From Heterodera schachtii (taxonomy: Eukaryota > Nematoda > Chromadorea > Rhabditida > Heteroderidae), in assembly GCA_023374025.1 (NCBI GenBank), contig SIJG01000009.1, positions 2,927,618 to 2,991,617 of the forward strand: a stretch of DNA of 64,000 nucleotides, in the 5' to 3' direction. The position numbers and the translations under genes were made by a program. Under the pieces are notes generated by a model that saw only the letters and a list, made by a program, of their open reading frames with translations, was not told the DNA's origin and did no database searches. This document shows, piece by piece, positions 10,381-22,885 of the stretch. Position 1 is the stretch's first letter. The number at the start of each line of letters is the position of its first letter.

Positions 10381-10560
10381 GGTTATTTTAGGGGAGAAAA
10401 TGCCAAGTGCCAATGACTTATCTGACGATGGCATCGTGGCGGTATTTGCTTTGATCTCAAAGGCACGCCTCAAAAACGATAAAAACTTAATGCCACAATT
10501 GCTTATCTGACGATTATATCGGCGGCATTCGCTTTGATCTCAAAGAAAAGCCTAAAAATC
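10381..10560. repeat. Diverged tandem repeat upstream of the F-box-like gene
   Basis: Two copies of a roughly 60-bp unit sharing CTTATCTGACGAT, then GGCGG, then TTTGCTTTGATCTCAAA (10416-10478 and 10499-10558). The minus strand of the first copy reads RRAFEIKANTATMPSSDKSL, so it might be a duplicated upstream exon; the second copy is interrupted in that frame. Confidence 0.5.
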
Positions 10561-10755
10561 TAATTATAAACATTGTAAATATTTGTCATATTTTGTAATT
10601 TTCAGTTTTAATTTCAATAAAATTTCAAATATGAGAATTTGTCAAAATTCCTCTAATTAATGGACTCTACACCCATTTATTAGCAAATTTATCTCTGGCA
10701 TTCATACCTTTATTTAATAATTTTAAAATTTTTCTTTAAAATGTCTGACTCATTT

Positions 10756-10863
10756 NNNNNNNNNNNNNNNNNNNNNNNNNNNNNNNNNNNNNNNNNNNNN
10801 NNNNNNNNNNNNNNNNNNNNNNNNNNNNNNNNNNNNNNNNNNNNNNNNNNNNNNNNNNNNNNN
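10756..10863. other. Assembly gap
   Basis: 108 consecutive N. Composition changes sharply from a moderately AT-rich left side to a very AT-rich right side, so the two sides may not be truly adjacent. Confidence 0.99.
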
Positions 10864-11042
10864 GGAGAACAACCTTATTTTGAAGCTTTATATTCATAAA
10901 ATATTTAAATTATATATATATCTTATTTATTGTTTGAAATTTTATTAATATATAAAATAGTTATACTCTAAAATCAGAATTTCAACAATTAATATTATTG
11001 TAATTTTTGTATTTATAAATTGTTTTTATGTTTATAAATTAG

Positions 11043-11129
11043 AACAAATGTTTCTGTGGTGCCCCGGCCTTCTTCTATTTGCTCCAAGGAATATTCATTG
11101 AGGATGTGAAGCATTTTCTATTTTTGTAA
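11043..11129 (+). pseudogene. Codon-like island, hydrophobic, unknown
   Basis: A frame opened by a TAG at 11040-11042 reads FCGAPAFFYLLQGIFIED and ends in TAA at 11127-11129. GC is far above the surroundings. The peptide looks like a membrane-protein segment; I cannot name the family. It could be a last exon or a relic. Confidence 0.3.
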
Positions 11130-12529
11130 ATAAAAATTACACAAAATCTCATTACCTGAGTTAACTTTTAATTTTTCTTTTTTTAGAAGGAAATATATTA
11201 ATTATTTGTAAAGTACTTTTATTAAATTCAATAAAGTGAAAGGCATAGGCTAGAAATGTCAATTATAATTTTTTATTTTTGTATTAATTTCTATTTATCA
11301 AGCTTTTTATGATTAAACTGATTGGTGATAAATTTCTCAACCTAAAATCAAAAAGTTACAATCCTCTTAAGACCATAATTGATTGTTTTTGTATTAAGTA
11401 TTGTTCAAGAATTTATGATCCTGCTTAAATACTACGTACGACTTCTTCTAAAAATTTTTTAAAATTAGAAATTTTGATATTTCCATATTTAATTTATTCT
11501 ATAGCTATCATTTCAATATTTACAATTTAACATTCGATAAATTGTTATATTTTACTATATTTGTAAAATTTCAAATTTGTTATAAAAAATTAAATGATAT
11601 ATTTTGTGTTTAGATTATTTTTATTTTTATATGGTTTTCAATCTAAATGCTTTGATTTGTTCTATTTTTATTTCTATCATGGCGAGTAACCTTAGTATAG
11701 CTTCTTCCAGTTTGCTTATAAAGTATTCACAAGGCAAAATTATGTTCTTAAATCCATAAAAATTTTTTGTTGATTTCTCGAACAATGTACTGATCATTTT
11801 TTCGAAGGCGTGTTGGGTCATATGGCATTTTTAATCTAAGTTCGTTTCAATAATTTTTATTGCATTATTATATGAAAATTTCATTTTAGATTTTAAATTT
11901 TTTTATTGTAATGAAATTGTTGTGATAATTGTTTTGTTTCATAAGAATTTTTATTAAAGTAAATGTAAATATCCAAGTGGATTCATTGTTTTTATTTTAT
12001 TTATTATTTAGTTTTACCTTATATTGATTGATCTTTTATCTAAAAAAATATAAATTGTTTTCGATTTATAAAATGGATTTCGTCGTCATATAACATACTA
12101 AAAAGATATTTTGTAAATTAAAATTAGGCTTTTAGCGATTTTATGAGTATAATTAAATATGTGACTACTGTATGACAAAATTAAAATGCCAATTCTAACC
12201 TGTTTTGTGTCTATTAAAATTATTTAAATATCTTATTTGCTGAAATAAATGATTCAATTAAATTTGCAGCATTTATTACATCATTTTATATGCTTATATT
12301 CAATTATTTTTATAAATTCGTTGCCTTTTCTCTTTTTTCAAAAAAACAATAAATTAGATTTTTAACAGAAAAAACGAAATATCACCTTTGAGAAAATTGT
12401 AGAGCTATTGAAGCACTAAAAAATAGTATTTTTGCTAAAAAATTTTCAATTTTCTTGTTGGTATCCCCTTCATGACATACCTCACTCAAGAATCAATTAA
12501 TATAAATAAAATTTTGTATTGAAATGGGC

Positions 12530-12660
12530 GAGGGGAGAGGGTCCGTTGGCGCCGATAGGCAACGCCGGGAAAAATTTTGTAATTTTATATGCGATTTGTT
12601 AACAAATTTTTGTCGAAAAATGATCAAAAATTGCCACAAAAGTTTCGAACAAACCTGTTT
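12530..12660 (+). repeat. Hairpin-module repeat copy
   Basis: The sequence ggcgccgataggcaacgcc (12548-12566) followed by gcgatttgttaacaaatttt matches the module described at 21750 and 21949, here with several substitutions in the stem. Confidence 0.6.
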
Positions 12661-13276
12661 ATAACAGCAATAGCCAAGTTTAATAAAATGTTGATAAAAC
12701 AATGTTGGTTCTCTGCAGAAATTAAAATCGTCAATATTTATTTCATCGGAAAACAAAAACCCAAATTTTCTTATTTAATGGGTATTTTAAATTATGAACA
12801 AATCATTTCTATAATTAATACGTATGAAAATCATATTTGATTTAATTTTGAAATACAAAATGAATAAAACCTAGAAAAGAAAGTATGAAATTATTTTACC
12901 AAATATCATAGGGAATAAATCAAAAATTAAATTTAAAAAATAAATTATAAATTAAAAGAATATTCTAAGAATAATCTTTTATAAAAATATGTTATATCAA
13001 GAAATAAAGTTATTAATTTTATTTGAAACAAAGAAGTTCTAATATGAAAATTAGAAAATAATTTGGCATATTTCGAATACGTTGAGTGAGTTTTCAGCAA
13101 GAAAAAAAACTATTCGGCCAATTACTTGAAAAAATTCATAAAAAGAAAATAAAGCTTTGTGCATTTTACATATTTATTAAAATGATGCTCGTTCCGCATT
13201 AATTCAAAATCTAAATGTTTAAAGAAAAATTCACATATTTTTTTAATAATACTAAAAAGGCAATTTAAAAAGTAAT

Positions 13277-13590
13277 AAATTTAATTTAATTTAATTTAAT
13301 TTATCGAGCAAACCAAAGGCACATTAGTGCTCTTACATGGCGCAAAAGAAAACAAACAAATAAAAATGATCAATAATAAAAAAATACAGAATGAATACCG
13401 TAATAAAAATAAAATTAAAATAAATCAAAAGTTAAAATTCACAGGTAATTATATAAAATGTAAATATGGCACATGATTATTCCTACTCAGAACTCATTGC
13501 TTTTAGTAAACCCCTGAATTCCTTTGCCTTATTAATTTGCACCGCTACCAATGGAAGGTTATTCCAGTTTTTTACTATTCTATTGAAAAA
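13277..13590 (-). mobile_element. 3' end of a decayed non-LTR retrotransposon (LINE)
   Basis: On the minus strand 13483-13590 encodes FFNRIVKNWNNLP then KAKEFRGLLK and a stop. The F-x-R-x-V-x-x-W-N-x-L-P signature is typical of the C-terminal end of reverse transcriptases of CR1/Jockey/RTE-like LINEs. It is followed by a ~180-bp untranslated stretch and a tail of about five TTAAA units (13277-13305 on the plus strand), as expected for a LINE 3' terminus. The 5' part is absent or too decayed to see. Confidence 0.62.
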
Positions 13591-14515
13591 AGTAAAAAAA
13601 AAATCAAAAATTAATTCAATTATATTATTTCAATAACATAAGAAGCGGTAGAAGAAGAGAGGAAATAATATACCATTTCACTTTCGGCATAATTTGTGAA
13701 AAAACAGAATAAGTAAGACCATCGGTACTTTTTAGTTGTGTGACTACAAACTAAATTTTTAAAAAATGAACAAAGGGGCGCGCAAAATACACATTTCCAT
13801 ATCATAAATTAAACTTTTGAACAATCCCGCTCGCCCCCACCCGATGAACGCATCAATTAGCGCGTATGGCTCTCATTTTTGGCCAAACCATTTCACTGAG
13901 CGCGCCTGCTGGCGAGCGCTGAAACTGCGCCAAATATGTTAGGTCATTTAAATATTTATTTTTTTTCAAAAAATCGCCGAAACTTATCTAAGCCTTTCAT
14001 TTCTGCTTTTCTTGGCAATTGTTCAACTCTCTTTTTTTTCATTGAGGAGTCATTCACGTTTTCATTGCTATCCAATTTCCTCTTTTATCATTATATTTAT
14101 CATTTTGCTCATCAATCTTTTATAATATAATACTTAATTTACTTTGTATTACTTTTCTTACATTTAAATAGAAAATTCCATCCTATTTTATTTAGCTACT
14201 GAATTTTTTAATATTTTATTTGTCTTTACAAGGTCAATGTTCTGAGAGTTAGCATTCATTCACGATATTCTACACTCCCTTGTTTAGCTAGGTCAATTTT
14301 TCGCATAAGTTGTAGCTGCGCATTTTTATGGTTTTACAGCCACGGATTCTAATGCTAATTCAGTTTTTTGTACGTTTTATTTTTGTTTATGCAAAATAAA
14401 GAATGCTTTTATAAGATCTATAATAATTTATAATTAAAATATTATTTTTTTCATTTATTCGTCTTGGACTTAGGTTAATATATAAATATTTTCTTTAATT
14501 CATTTTTATAAAAAG

Positions 14516-14680
14516 TTAATTACTTAAATTTTTTGTACTTTTTAATCTAATTAAATATTTCAAAATATTAAATTTTCTTGTGTGTGCTCCAGTAATTGGG
14601 TCAATGAAATTGTTCGTGTGATTTTTCTTTCTGCCAGAAACTTCATTGGTTTTTCTTATTTCGTATTTAATTAGAGACAT
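14516..14680 (-). pseudogene. Merlin/ISXO2-like transposase C-terminal remnant
   Basis: The minus strand has a 54-codon open frame from ATG at 14680. It contains NHTNNFIDPITGAHTRK, which resembles the conserved N-H-x-x-x-F-V-D-P-x-T-G-A-H-T motif near the end of ISXO2-like (Merlin) transposases. The rest of the frame is AT-drift. No terminal repeats were located. The assignment rests on one motif recognised from memory. Confidence 0.45.
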
Positions 14681-17600
14681 TATTCTATTTTTGAATTTAG
14701 TTTAAACAATGTTTTGTGCTAATTTTTTAAATTTTTTGGTTTTAAGGATTTTTAATTTAAAACGTTTTTGTTCCAACTTAATTTGGCGATATTTAATTAT
14801 TAATTTAATTTAAATATTAATATTTTAAATTTAATATTTAATCCGTTCGTTCAATAACATTCTTATATGGAATGTAAATTGCAATTGCCCATCTGAGATT
14901 ATTCTTTTGTTTGGTAATTTGTAAACTGATTTTGAATTTGTTTTATTTTTTTGAAATAAATACTAAATAATTCTATTGAAGAATTTATTGAAATTATTAT
15001 TTTATTACGTCATTATTTTTGATAAAATATATTTTAAATTTATAAATAAAAGAACGGACATTAGCTAAAATTGAGGGAAAATGATTATGTGAAATTAATA
15101 CGCCTTGTTTCATTTTCAAGCTTTAATCTTTTTTTTTCTTTTATAAATACTTTTTTTTAAAAATGGCGGTTTGAAAAGTAAAGCGTCTTAAAAATTAAGA
15201 AACTTATTTAAAGTTAAAGTTTCAACTTAAATTAAAATAATGTTATGCAAATATTTCTCAAGAAAATCTTTAATGCTTTAGTTTTCATGATTTTTTTTTT
15301 ATTATTTTATTGTTTTATTTCATAATTATATTTTTGCTAAAATATGTTCGTTTTAAAATTGTCTGTTTTAATATTTTAAATTCAAGTTGCAAGATAATAT
15401 AAAAAACATTGTAGAAAAAACTCTTATAAATAAACAATTTTATATAAAGAATTTTTAGTGTAATAAAATATAAAAGAATCAATATCAAATAATCTTCCCT
15501 TTATTTTAATAAACAAAAATAATAAAAAATCGCATTTATTTATAAAGAAATTTTTTTGTTTTTTATATTATAATTTTCTTGTCACAGTGCTGAATCGAAA
15601 AAACGTTGACATCATTCTATACGGTTATTACATTTAAATTTTTGCTTATAATATGTATGAAAAATATAAATATTCATTTTTTTGCCCTGTTATAAGGGTT
15701 TTAAACTATTATTTGCGGATTTATATATCGTAGAAACTAAACAATTTTATTTCATTTCAAGAAAAATCGTAAAATAAAGCTTGATACCATTTAATATTTG
15801 TATATAGATTCAAAATTTTCTTTCTTTTTCATAAAAAAATTGTTTAGTATTAACAATTGTTCTCAAGTAACTTATTGCGCCCTTTTCGTTTTTTGTTCGA
15901 GACATATTTTATTAGTTTCTTTTAAATAATAATATTTAACATAATTGCCTTGATAATTTTCGCTGAGCTAAGTGTTTGTTTTTTATGTTAATGGTCGAAT
16001 TTTTTTTTACATTCAATTAGGGTTTGAAGTTGTATGTACTAAAAAATTCCAAAATGCAATTCCCCCAAAATATAATGCTAGAAGCGTTTTTAGACAATTT
16101 CACAAAATTTTAGTTTCAAAATAAAAAGTTCAAAATTTTTAGATTTATTGGAGTGTTTTAAACAATGTGTTTTTCTCCGCAATATTATTTTCTTTCAATG
16201 TATCATTTCTACTAACAAATTATTTTTCGCTCTTTTTATGTTCAAAGACTTCCGGCTTCATATAAATTTATTATTTTTATTTATCCTCTTTATAAATGTT
16301 TTTTTATTTTTTATTTAAAATTTTACATTTCGGTATTTTTTTTCTCATTGTATCGATATGTCCCGGCCCTATCGTGCTATTGCTTCTCACCAAAACAATA
16401 AAAAGAAGGAATTAACAAGTCAATTATTTCTCTCAATATGTAATATTTTAAGCAAGGTTGCTTTAAGTAATTATGTTTTTTAATGTAACAAGGAAATTTT
16501 AGATACAATTTTAAAATAGTGAATAATTCTAAAATAATTTTTTTTTCATAATTAGGTATGTGTATTTATAAGATAACCGAAGAACCGTCATTTTTTCTAA
16601 ATGATAAATTTTCCGCTTACTTTGGAAACATTTGAATTTTTTCTCTTGTTTTTATTTCGTCAGTTATTATTAAACAGTAATTAAATTGTCAATATTTTAT
16701 TAATCGTTTCTATTAAAATATGAATAATGTTCAGCAATGCTACCTTTTTCATATTTTATGATAAAAACCTAATACGCACGAGATACCTTTAAAAATGAGA
16801 ATTTTGTTAATATGAAAAAATTCATTTGTCTAAAAGTGTTAATTTTTTGTGCCTATTTGACGTTTATGTTATATTGTTATCAATATTTTTAATTGTTTTT
16901 ATTATTATTATTATGGTTTTAATTTTCGAAATATTGTTCCTTTTATATTTAAATATGTATTAACTAAACGATCCATTAATTAAAATTTTCAATATATAAA
17001 ATTTTCCTTTGTTAGCCTTTTGTAAATTTCCTATTTATGAGTTTATTTTATTATTAATTTACATTTAGAAATTCCTTCGCGTTTTTACTTCATTTTGTTG
17101 CAATTTATTTACGATTTATTTTTGATTTTATGTCTAATTCTTAACAATTTATTTACGACAAAAAATAAGTTTTTAATTCTTTATTGCATGTTTTTAAAAT
17201 AGGTAGGTATTTTAAATACTCTTTTATTGGCACCATTGGACTCCATATTTTTCTTGAGAAACATATAAAGTATTAATTTCTTCAAATTTATTAAGAATGT
17301 CTAGTGTTAAATTAAAAAGGGAATTTATTTTTACAAAAAGGAATTAAACGATATTATACGTTTTTGTTTATTTTTAAAAAAAGAACCAATATTTTAAATT
17401 TATACAATTAGTTTTAAATTTTAAGACTTAATAAAATGATAATTTATTTATCCATTAAAAAATATATAAAAAAAAAATGTAAAAAACAAAAAAAAATGAA
17501 TACATTTTTTTGTTCTTTTATTAATGCTTTTTGTTGTGACTGTTTTTACAATATCAAAATTCGTTTTAATGTCTATATTATTTTATGGTTATATCAATTT

Positions 17601-18167
17601 GTCTTACTTTTACTTGTAAATAGTTAATTTATTTTCGTATTTCATGATTCATTTTTGTAATTAATTTTGTTTATAATATTTTTTAGTTGAATCAGTTTGT
17701 ATATTGTATGGAATTGTAAATTCTTTTTTAAATATTCACTTAAATTTCTTCAGTTTAATCCGACAGTTAAAAGTTTACATTTTAAATATAAGAATTGACT
17801 TTAATCATATTTATATTTAAGTTCAATAAATTCCTATAGAATTTTTTTTAGGCAATAAATTGAAATATTCATATTTTTTATAATTATTAGTTAATTGGTG
17901 CTTTATTTTATGGGAATACATGTTTTTAGCAATTTTTCGTTCAAATCTTATTGAATTAATTCAATATAGTTTTTGCTATAAACTATTGTTTGTATAAATT
18001 TATGCTATATTTCTCGACCATGTAATTCTTACTCTTGAACTCGAGAAGGCATTTGGCCATTCACGATGCGGATGAGCAACTCTGTTTGGTTTCATTTTAT
18101 TGAGTTATTACTGTTTAATTTTCATTTTTTAATTTTTTAATCGGTTATTCACAAGGTTGTTTAAAAA

Positions 18168-18514
18168 TATTCGATAAAATAATTTACAAATGTTTCAGTT
18201 TTAATTATTAAATTAAACAATTATATTTAAAAATTTTACTTATAAATATGAAAGAAAATATAATTATTAATTTTTGTTTTGATATATGAGGTTTTAAATT
18301 AATAAATATTTCAATTAAATTTCCCCGTTAAATTTTTATTTCTGTCTTTTTGGTATACAGTTACTGTTATAATGAATGAACCAAATACAGGGTAATTGTG
18401 CTTGAATTTTTTTTATAGAATATAATTTTAACTCATTTCTTATGTAATTTAATTTTGAGCAAGCATATATTCGATAAAATTATTTACAAATGTTTCAGTT
18501 TTAATTATTAAATT
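18168..18514 (+). repeat. Pair of ~47-bp direct repeats 300 bp apart
   Basis: TCGATAAAATAATTTACAAA and the following TGTTTCAGTTTTAATTATTA at 18171-18210 recur at 18471-18510 with one mismatch. The exact 300-bp spacing suggests a tandem duplication whose remainder has drifted. Confidence 0.7.
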
Positions 18515-21451
18515 TCTCTTAATGTTTACCTTTTTATATAAAAATATTTTTTGCGTTCGCTTTTTACTAGAAAAAAATTTTTATGCATGAAAATAATTGC
18601 CGTGAATATAAAAATTTTATTATTGCAATTGTCGTTATTTTTTTTAATAAGAATCTGCTGGTGTTAATTAAGGCAATAATTTTATTAGAAATTAGTAAAA
18701 CCTTGACTGTTTAGAAGCTATGAATGATTTTTGATTTTACTAATTTAATAATTGCATTTTTAAAAGGAGAATGTTTAATTGACGATTAATATATGTAAGA
18801 TGCATTTTCGTTTTAACATCCTGGGTTTCTTGTTGTGAGCAGTTTATAGTTTTTTCCGGTTTATTTATATATTTTGTATTAAAACGCATAGAAAAACCTA
18901 AGAATTATTATTTTCTGAAATCGATTATTTTTGTTATGAATTTTTATTTACTTTTAATATTTCATACAAGCTTTTACTTCTTTAAGCCTTTTAATAAATT
19001 ATAATTTAAGTGAAAATTCTTTTAATAAATTAATAAGATTATTTTTGATAAGGTATTTATGAATTAATATTGGTTTATATATCTTATTTTAATTTTAATT
19101 GATTTATTTTTTTATCTAAAGACATTCAAATTTTTTAGAAATAAATAAATTAAATTAATCTTCTTGTAATTCTCACGAATAATTTATTTTTTAGTAATTT
19201 AATGATTTACGCTTTTATTTTTGTTTATCTTTTAATAAAATAATATTTGCACCAATTAAAAAATTTAGTATTAAAAATTTTGGATTAAACATTTTTATTT
19301 TACTTTATATTAATTCAATATTTTTAAAATTCTTTCTTATTTTGATTTTAGTTGATTTAAACTCGTTAAGAAACAAGTAGTGAACTTTTTACAATTAATT
19401 CACCTTATCTTAAAACATCGATAAATTCAGTAATTTATATCCAAGATCCACTAAAATGAAATTTAAAAAAGAAATTCAATCCAATTCAATTTAAACTCTA
19501 TATATATATAATGTTTCTATAAATAGCAATAAACTGCAATAAATAGTAACAAAAATAATAATCTCTATACTCAATTATAAATAAAGATATCCATATAAGC
19601 AAAGTACTAAGAAAAATAATTGATTTACAAACATATTAGGTGAATAATCAACAGCCATCAACAGTGTGACGTAAAAATATTTCAAACCACATTTGTTTTT
19701 ATAAAAAATATATCTACGCATTCGTAATGATAATAAAATAAAATAAACCAATTCAAAAATAAACAATTTCAAACATTATAATATTCAAGCTAAATCACTC
19801 ATAAACCTTCAAAAGTAAATCATTCAAAATATTGCATGAATTTTATCATAAAAAATTAAATGCTCTTATAGCAAATGCAATCTACTTCCCCACGTCATAA
19901 AAAAAAACTCATGCGCCACTATTTGTTTTTGTTTTTGTGGCTTACGCACGAGGATGGAAAATTAAATTTATTCGAAGATAAAATTGAAAATTATCTAATA
20001 TCATTAATTCTAGATTAAAAAAAATTGTTTTCAAAAAATTTTTCTTCATTTAAAGTCTTTTCACATGCTTGACAATTTAAATAAAAAACAAACTCTGATA
20101 AAAATAATTCGAAAATAAAAATTATTATTATAACGAACGAAGATTAATTATAATAAAAATGAATTAATTAACTAAAATCATTTAAGAAAAAAGATTAAAA
20201 AAAAAATCGCCGTTTTATTATTTTGTATTTACATAACAAATTAAAGAAAACTGAACAAAAAACCAAATGAATTTAGAAAGTAATGAAAAACATATTAGTT
20301 AATAATTTAAAATAAAATCTATAATGATAAAATAATTTCAAAAAAATTATTAAATGTTAACAACAAAATTAAAAATAAATAAATGATACAATTTAAATTT
20401 TAATTTAATAAAACTTTATTATAGCATTAAACGCTTCAAATTTATAATTTTTATTCAAAATTATTAAGTATTTATTTATTAAATAAGTAAAAACAAATTT
20501 AGAGACCCCTTTTTTTAAATTTTTTATTAAAATGATTTTAATAAAAAGTGACTCAATGTAACTCACTCTTCAGAATATATGGCATCATAATAAAAGCATA
20601 ATAAAAATAAAGAAGTTCAAAATATAATAAAGAAACTTTAGAATCTAAAATGCTCTATAATAATAAAAAAAAATTCGGAAAACGAAAACATTAATGAATA
20701 TTTCTTGAGGAATATTTGCATATTATTAATTAATTTTAAGTTAAAAATTAAACTTTTAATAATTTTCATAATTTTTAAGAAGCTTTGCTTTTCAAACAAA
20801 TGTGATGATCATACGAGAAATAATTTTGATAAAATTGTATCAATTAATATCATTAATGTGAAAAAGGTAGAATTTCGAAAAATGTTAAATTAAGAAACAT
20901 CAAATAAATAAATAGATTTAAATATAAATAATTCTTAAAGTTAATGTAAAAATAAATTAAAAACGAATTGTTAAAATTTAATAAATTATTATTAAAGCTT
21001 TATTAAAAATCTAAATAAAACCAACGAAGTAATACAAAATTAATTTAAAACAAAACCTGGTATTAAAGCTTGAAAATAAACAATGCGTATTATTTTTAAT
21101 AAATTATCTAAATACAATGAAGGCAAAAGCTTCCGAATAAATAAATAATAAGAAAAATTAAAACATTAAAAATTTAACGATAAAACAGAAACATTACAAA
21201 TTGTTGTAATAAGAAAGAATGGTAACAGAAGAATATCCAACAAGTAAACTTTATTTTTTTAATATTAACCAATGATTTATAAATGTAAATTTCTCGAAAT
21301 CGAAATAATTATAAAAGTAAATTTAACAAAAAAGGGCTTTGAGAAAATTTAACTATACTTTTTAAAAAATTTTTATTTGGTGAAGGTTTTTAGTGCATAT
21401 AAAAGCATATTTTTGGGGTTTTTGAGAATAAATGCATATTTGGCCATATAG

Positions 21452-22244
21452 CAGGGTTCGGATCGAAAATTTTTCCAAATCAGAACATCAGGCCCAAAAA
21501 ATCAGATTTTGGGGTCGAAAATCAGAACATTTTGCAAAATTGCTTCAAATCAGTTATTTTTATAATTTTTCAATCAAAAATGTATTAAAAATTATATTTT
21601 TTTGCCTCCGATTATCATCTTTAAAAATTTTAGTGAGGAAATTAGCAAATTGAAAATTTCAGTGCACTGGGGATGAAAAATCAGATTTTTAAGAATTTTT
21701 TTGCGGCGGATTTTTCCAAAACTTTTGGGAAATGGGCGAGCGGAGAGGGTCCGGCGGTGCCGATAGGCGCCGCCGGAAATTTTTTTTTTTTTGTAATTTC
21801 GTACTGATTTGTTAACAGATTTTCATCAAAAAAGGACAATTTTTGCAATTAAAAGCCAAGCGACGACTATTCCTTGCGTTTAACGACGCCTTTTTTTGCC
21901 GAATTTTTTCAAAAAATTTTAGGGGATGGACAGGTCAGGGGAGCGGCGTCCGGCGGTGCCGATAGGCGCCGCCGGGAAAAATTTTGCGATTTTTAATGCG
22001 ATTTGTTAACAGATTTTTGTAAAAAATGACCAAATTTTGCCACAAATCTTATATTTTCTTGATAAAATAGTGACATTATGCCATAAAATTTCAAAATTAT
22101 GAGTATGTTTAGGAAATTAGAACAAAATTTGGTCGCTACCCCAAAATCAGAACATTTCTGACAAATCAGAACATTTTTATTTTATCAGATTTGGACCCTC
22201 CAAATCAGAACATTTCGGATAAATCAGAACAGATCCGAACCCTG
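21452..22244. mobile_element. Non-autonomous hAT-like element, 793 bp
   Basis: Left end CAGGGTTCGGATC and right end GATCCGAACCCTG are perfect inverted repeats. The flanks are the perfect 8-bp direct repeat CCATATAG (21444-21451 and 22245-22252). The interior has AAATCAGAACATTT words near both ends and two copies of the hairpin module (21750-21776 and 21949-21975), each followed by GATTTGTTAACAGATTTT. No transposase. It sits inside a GCATATTT-rich older repeat (21390-22520). Confidence 0.88.
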
Positions 22245-22252
22245 CCATATAG

Positions 22253-22885
22253 TCGTCAATTATTTTCAATGCCAATTGTTACCGAGTCTTGCGAAACTTT
22301 GAAAAAAAATTTGTTAATAAAAATTTTTTTTGCAAATTGCCAAAAAACGTTTATTAATTCATTGTTTTTTTATTTTTAAGCCGTCAATTCTGAATTTTTT
22401 ACATAACTTTTGAATTTTTAAGGATTCAAAGTCATTCTTCTAGTTTTTACGGCATATTTTAGTGCATATTTGGGCATTTTTCGGGTTTTTAGGGCATATT
22501 TGGGGGATTTTGTAATATTGTTGTTATTTATAATTTTATCCATAATGCTAAAAATTGCTCGTCCTATTTATAACAAATTTAAACATATGGAGCGAGTCGT
22601 GTTGAATAACATTTCAAACTTTAAAATAAAAAAGATAAATATTGAAAATAAGCCAAGAAATGGTGAAGAATAATTAAGGTCATGATGATAGATATTTTAT
22701 TAAGAAACTAAAGAATTATCATTTAAAAGGCGATGGTAATAAATAAATCATTTGCTTAAAATTAGGTTAAATGTTCAACAAAATACGCAAAAAAATAAAC
22801 ATTTATAAGAAAAGCAATTAGTCAAAGAAAAAAAAAAAAATTATTTTTTCACTTCTTTAATGTTAAAAATGAATGTAAACAAAGA
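22253..22885. repeat. Older GCATATTT-type repeat flank and AT-rich sequence
   Basis: 22450-22520 carries GGCATATTTTAGTGCATATTTGGG-type words matching 21390-21445, so the hAT-like element interrupted one repeat. The remainder is A-rich with no gene. Confidence 0.45.

Larger units (their letters stand above)
10864..21451. other. Very AT-rich gene desert, mostly T-rich on the plus strand
   Basis: No complete gene supported. Composition is dominated by TTTAT/TTAAT words from about 13.9 to 19.4 kb, then flips to AAAT/AATAA words to 21.3 kb. The fragments listed separately are a hairpin copy, LINE tail, Merlin-like piece, direct repeats and codon-like islands. Another short open frame of 41 codons (16358-16483, beginning MSRPYRAIASHQNN) stands out only by local GC. 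Confidence 0.6.

Noticed and set aside
13620..14130. Small frames around 13620-13805 and 13936-14130
   Set aside because: Composed mostly of AT-rich low-complexity codons. The GC-rich block at 13830-13925 has no open frame with recognisable content.
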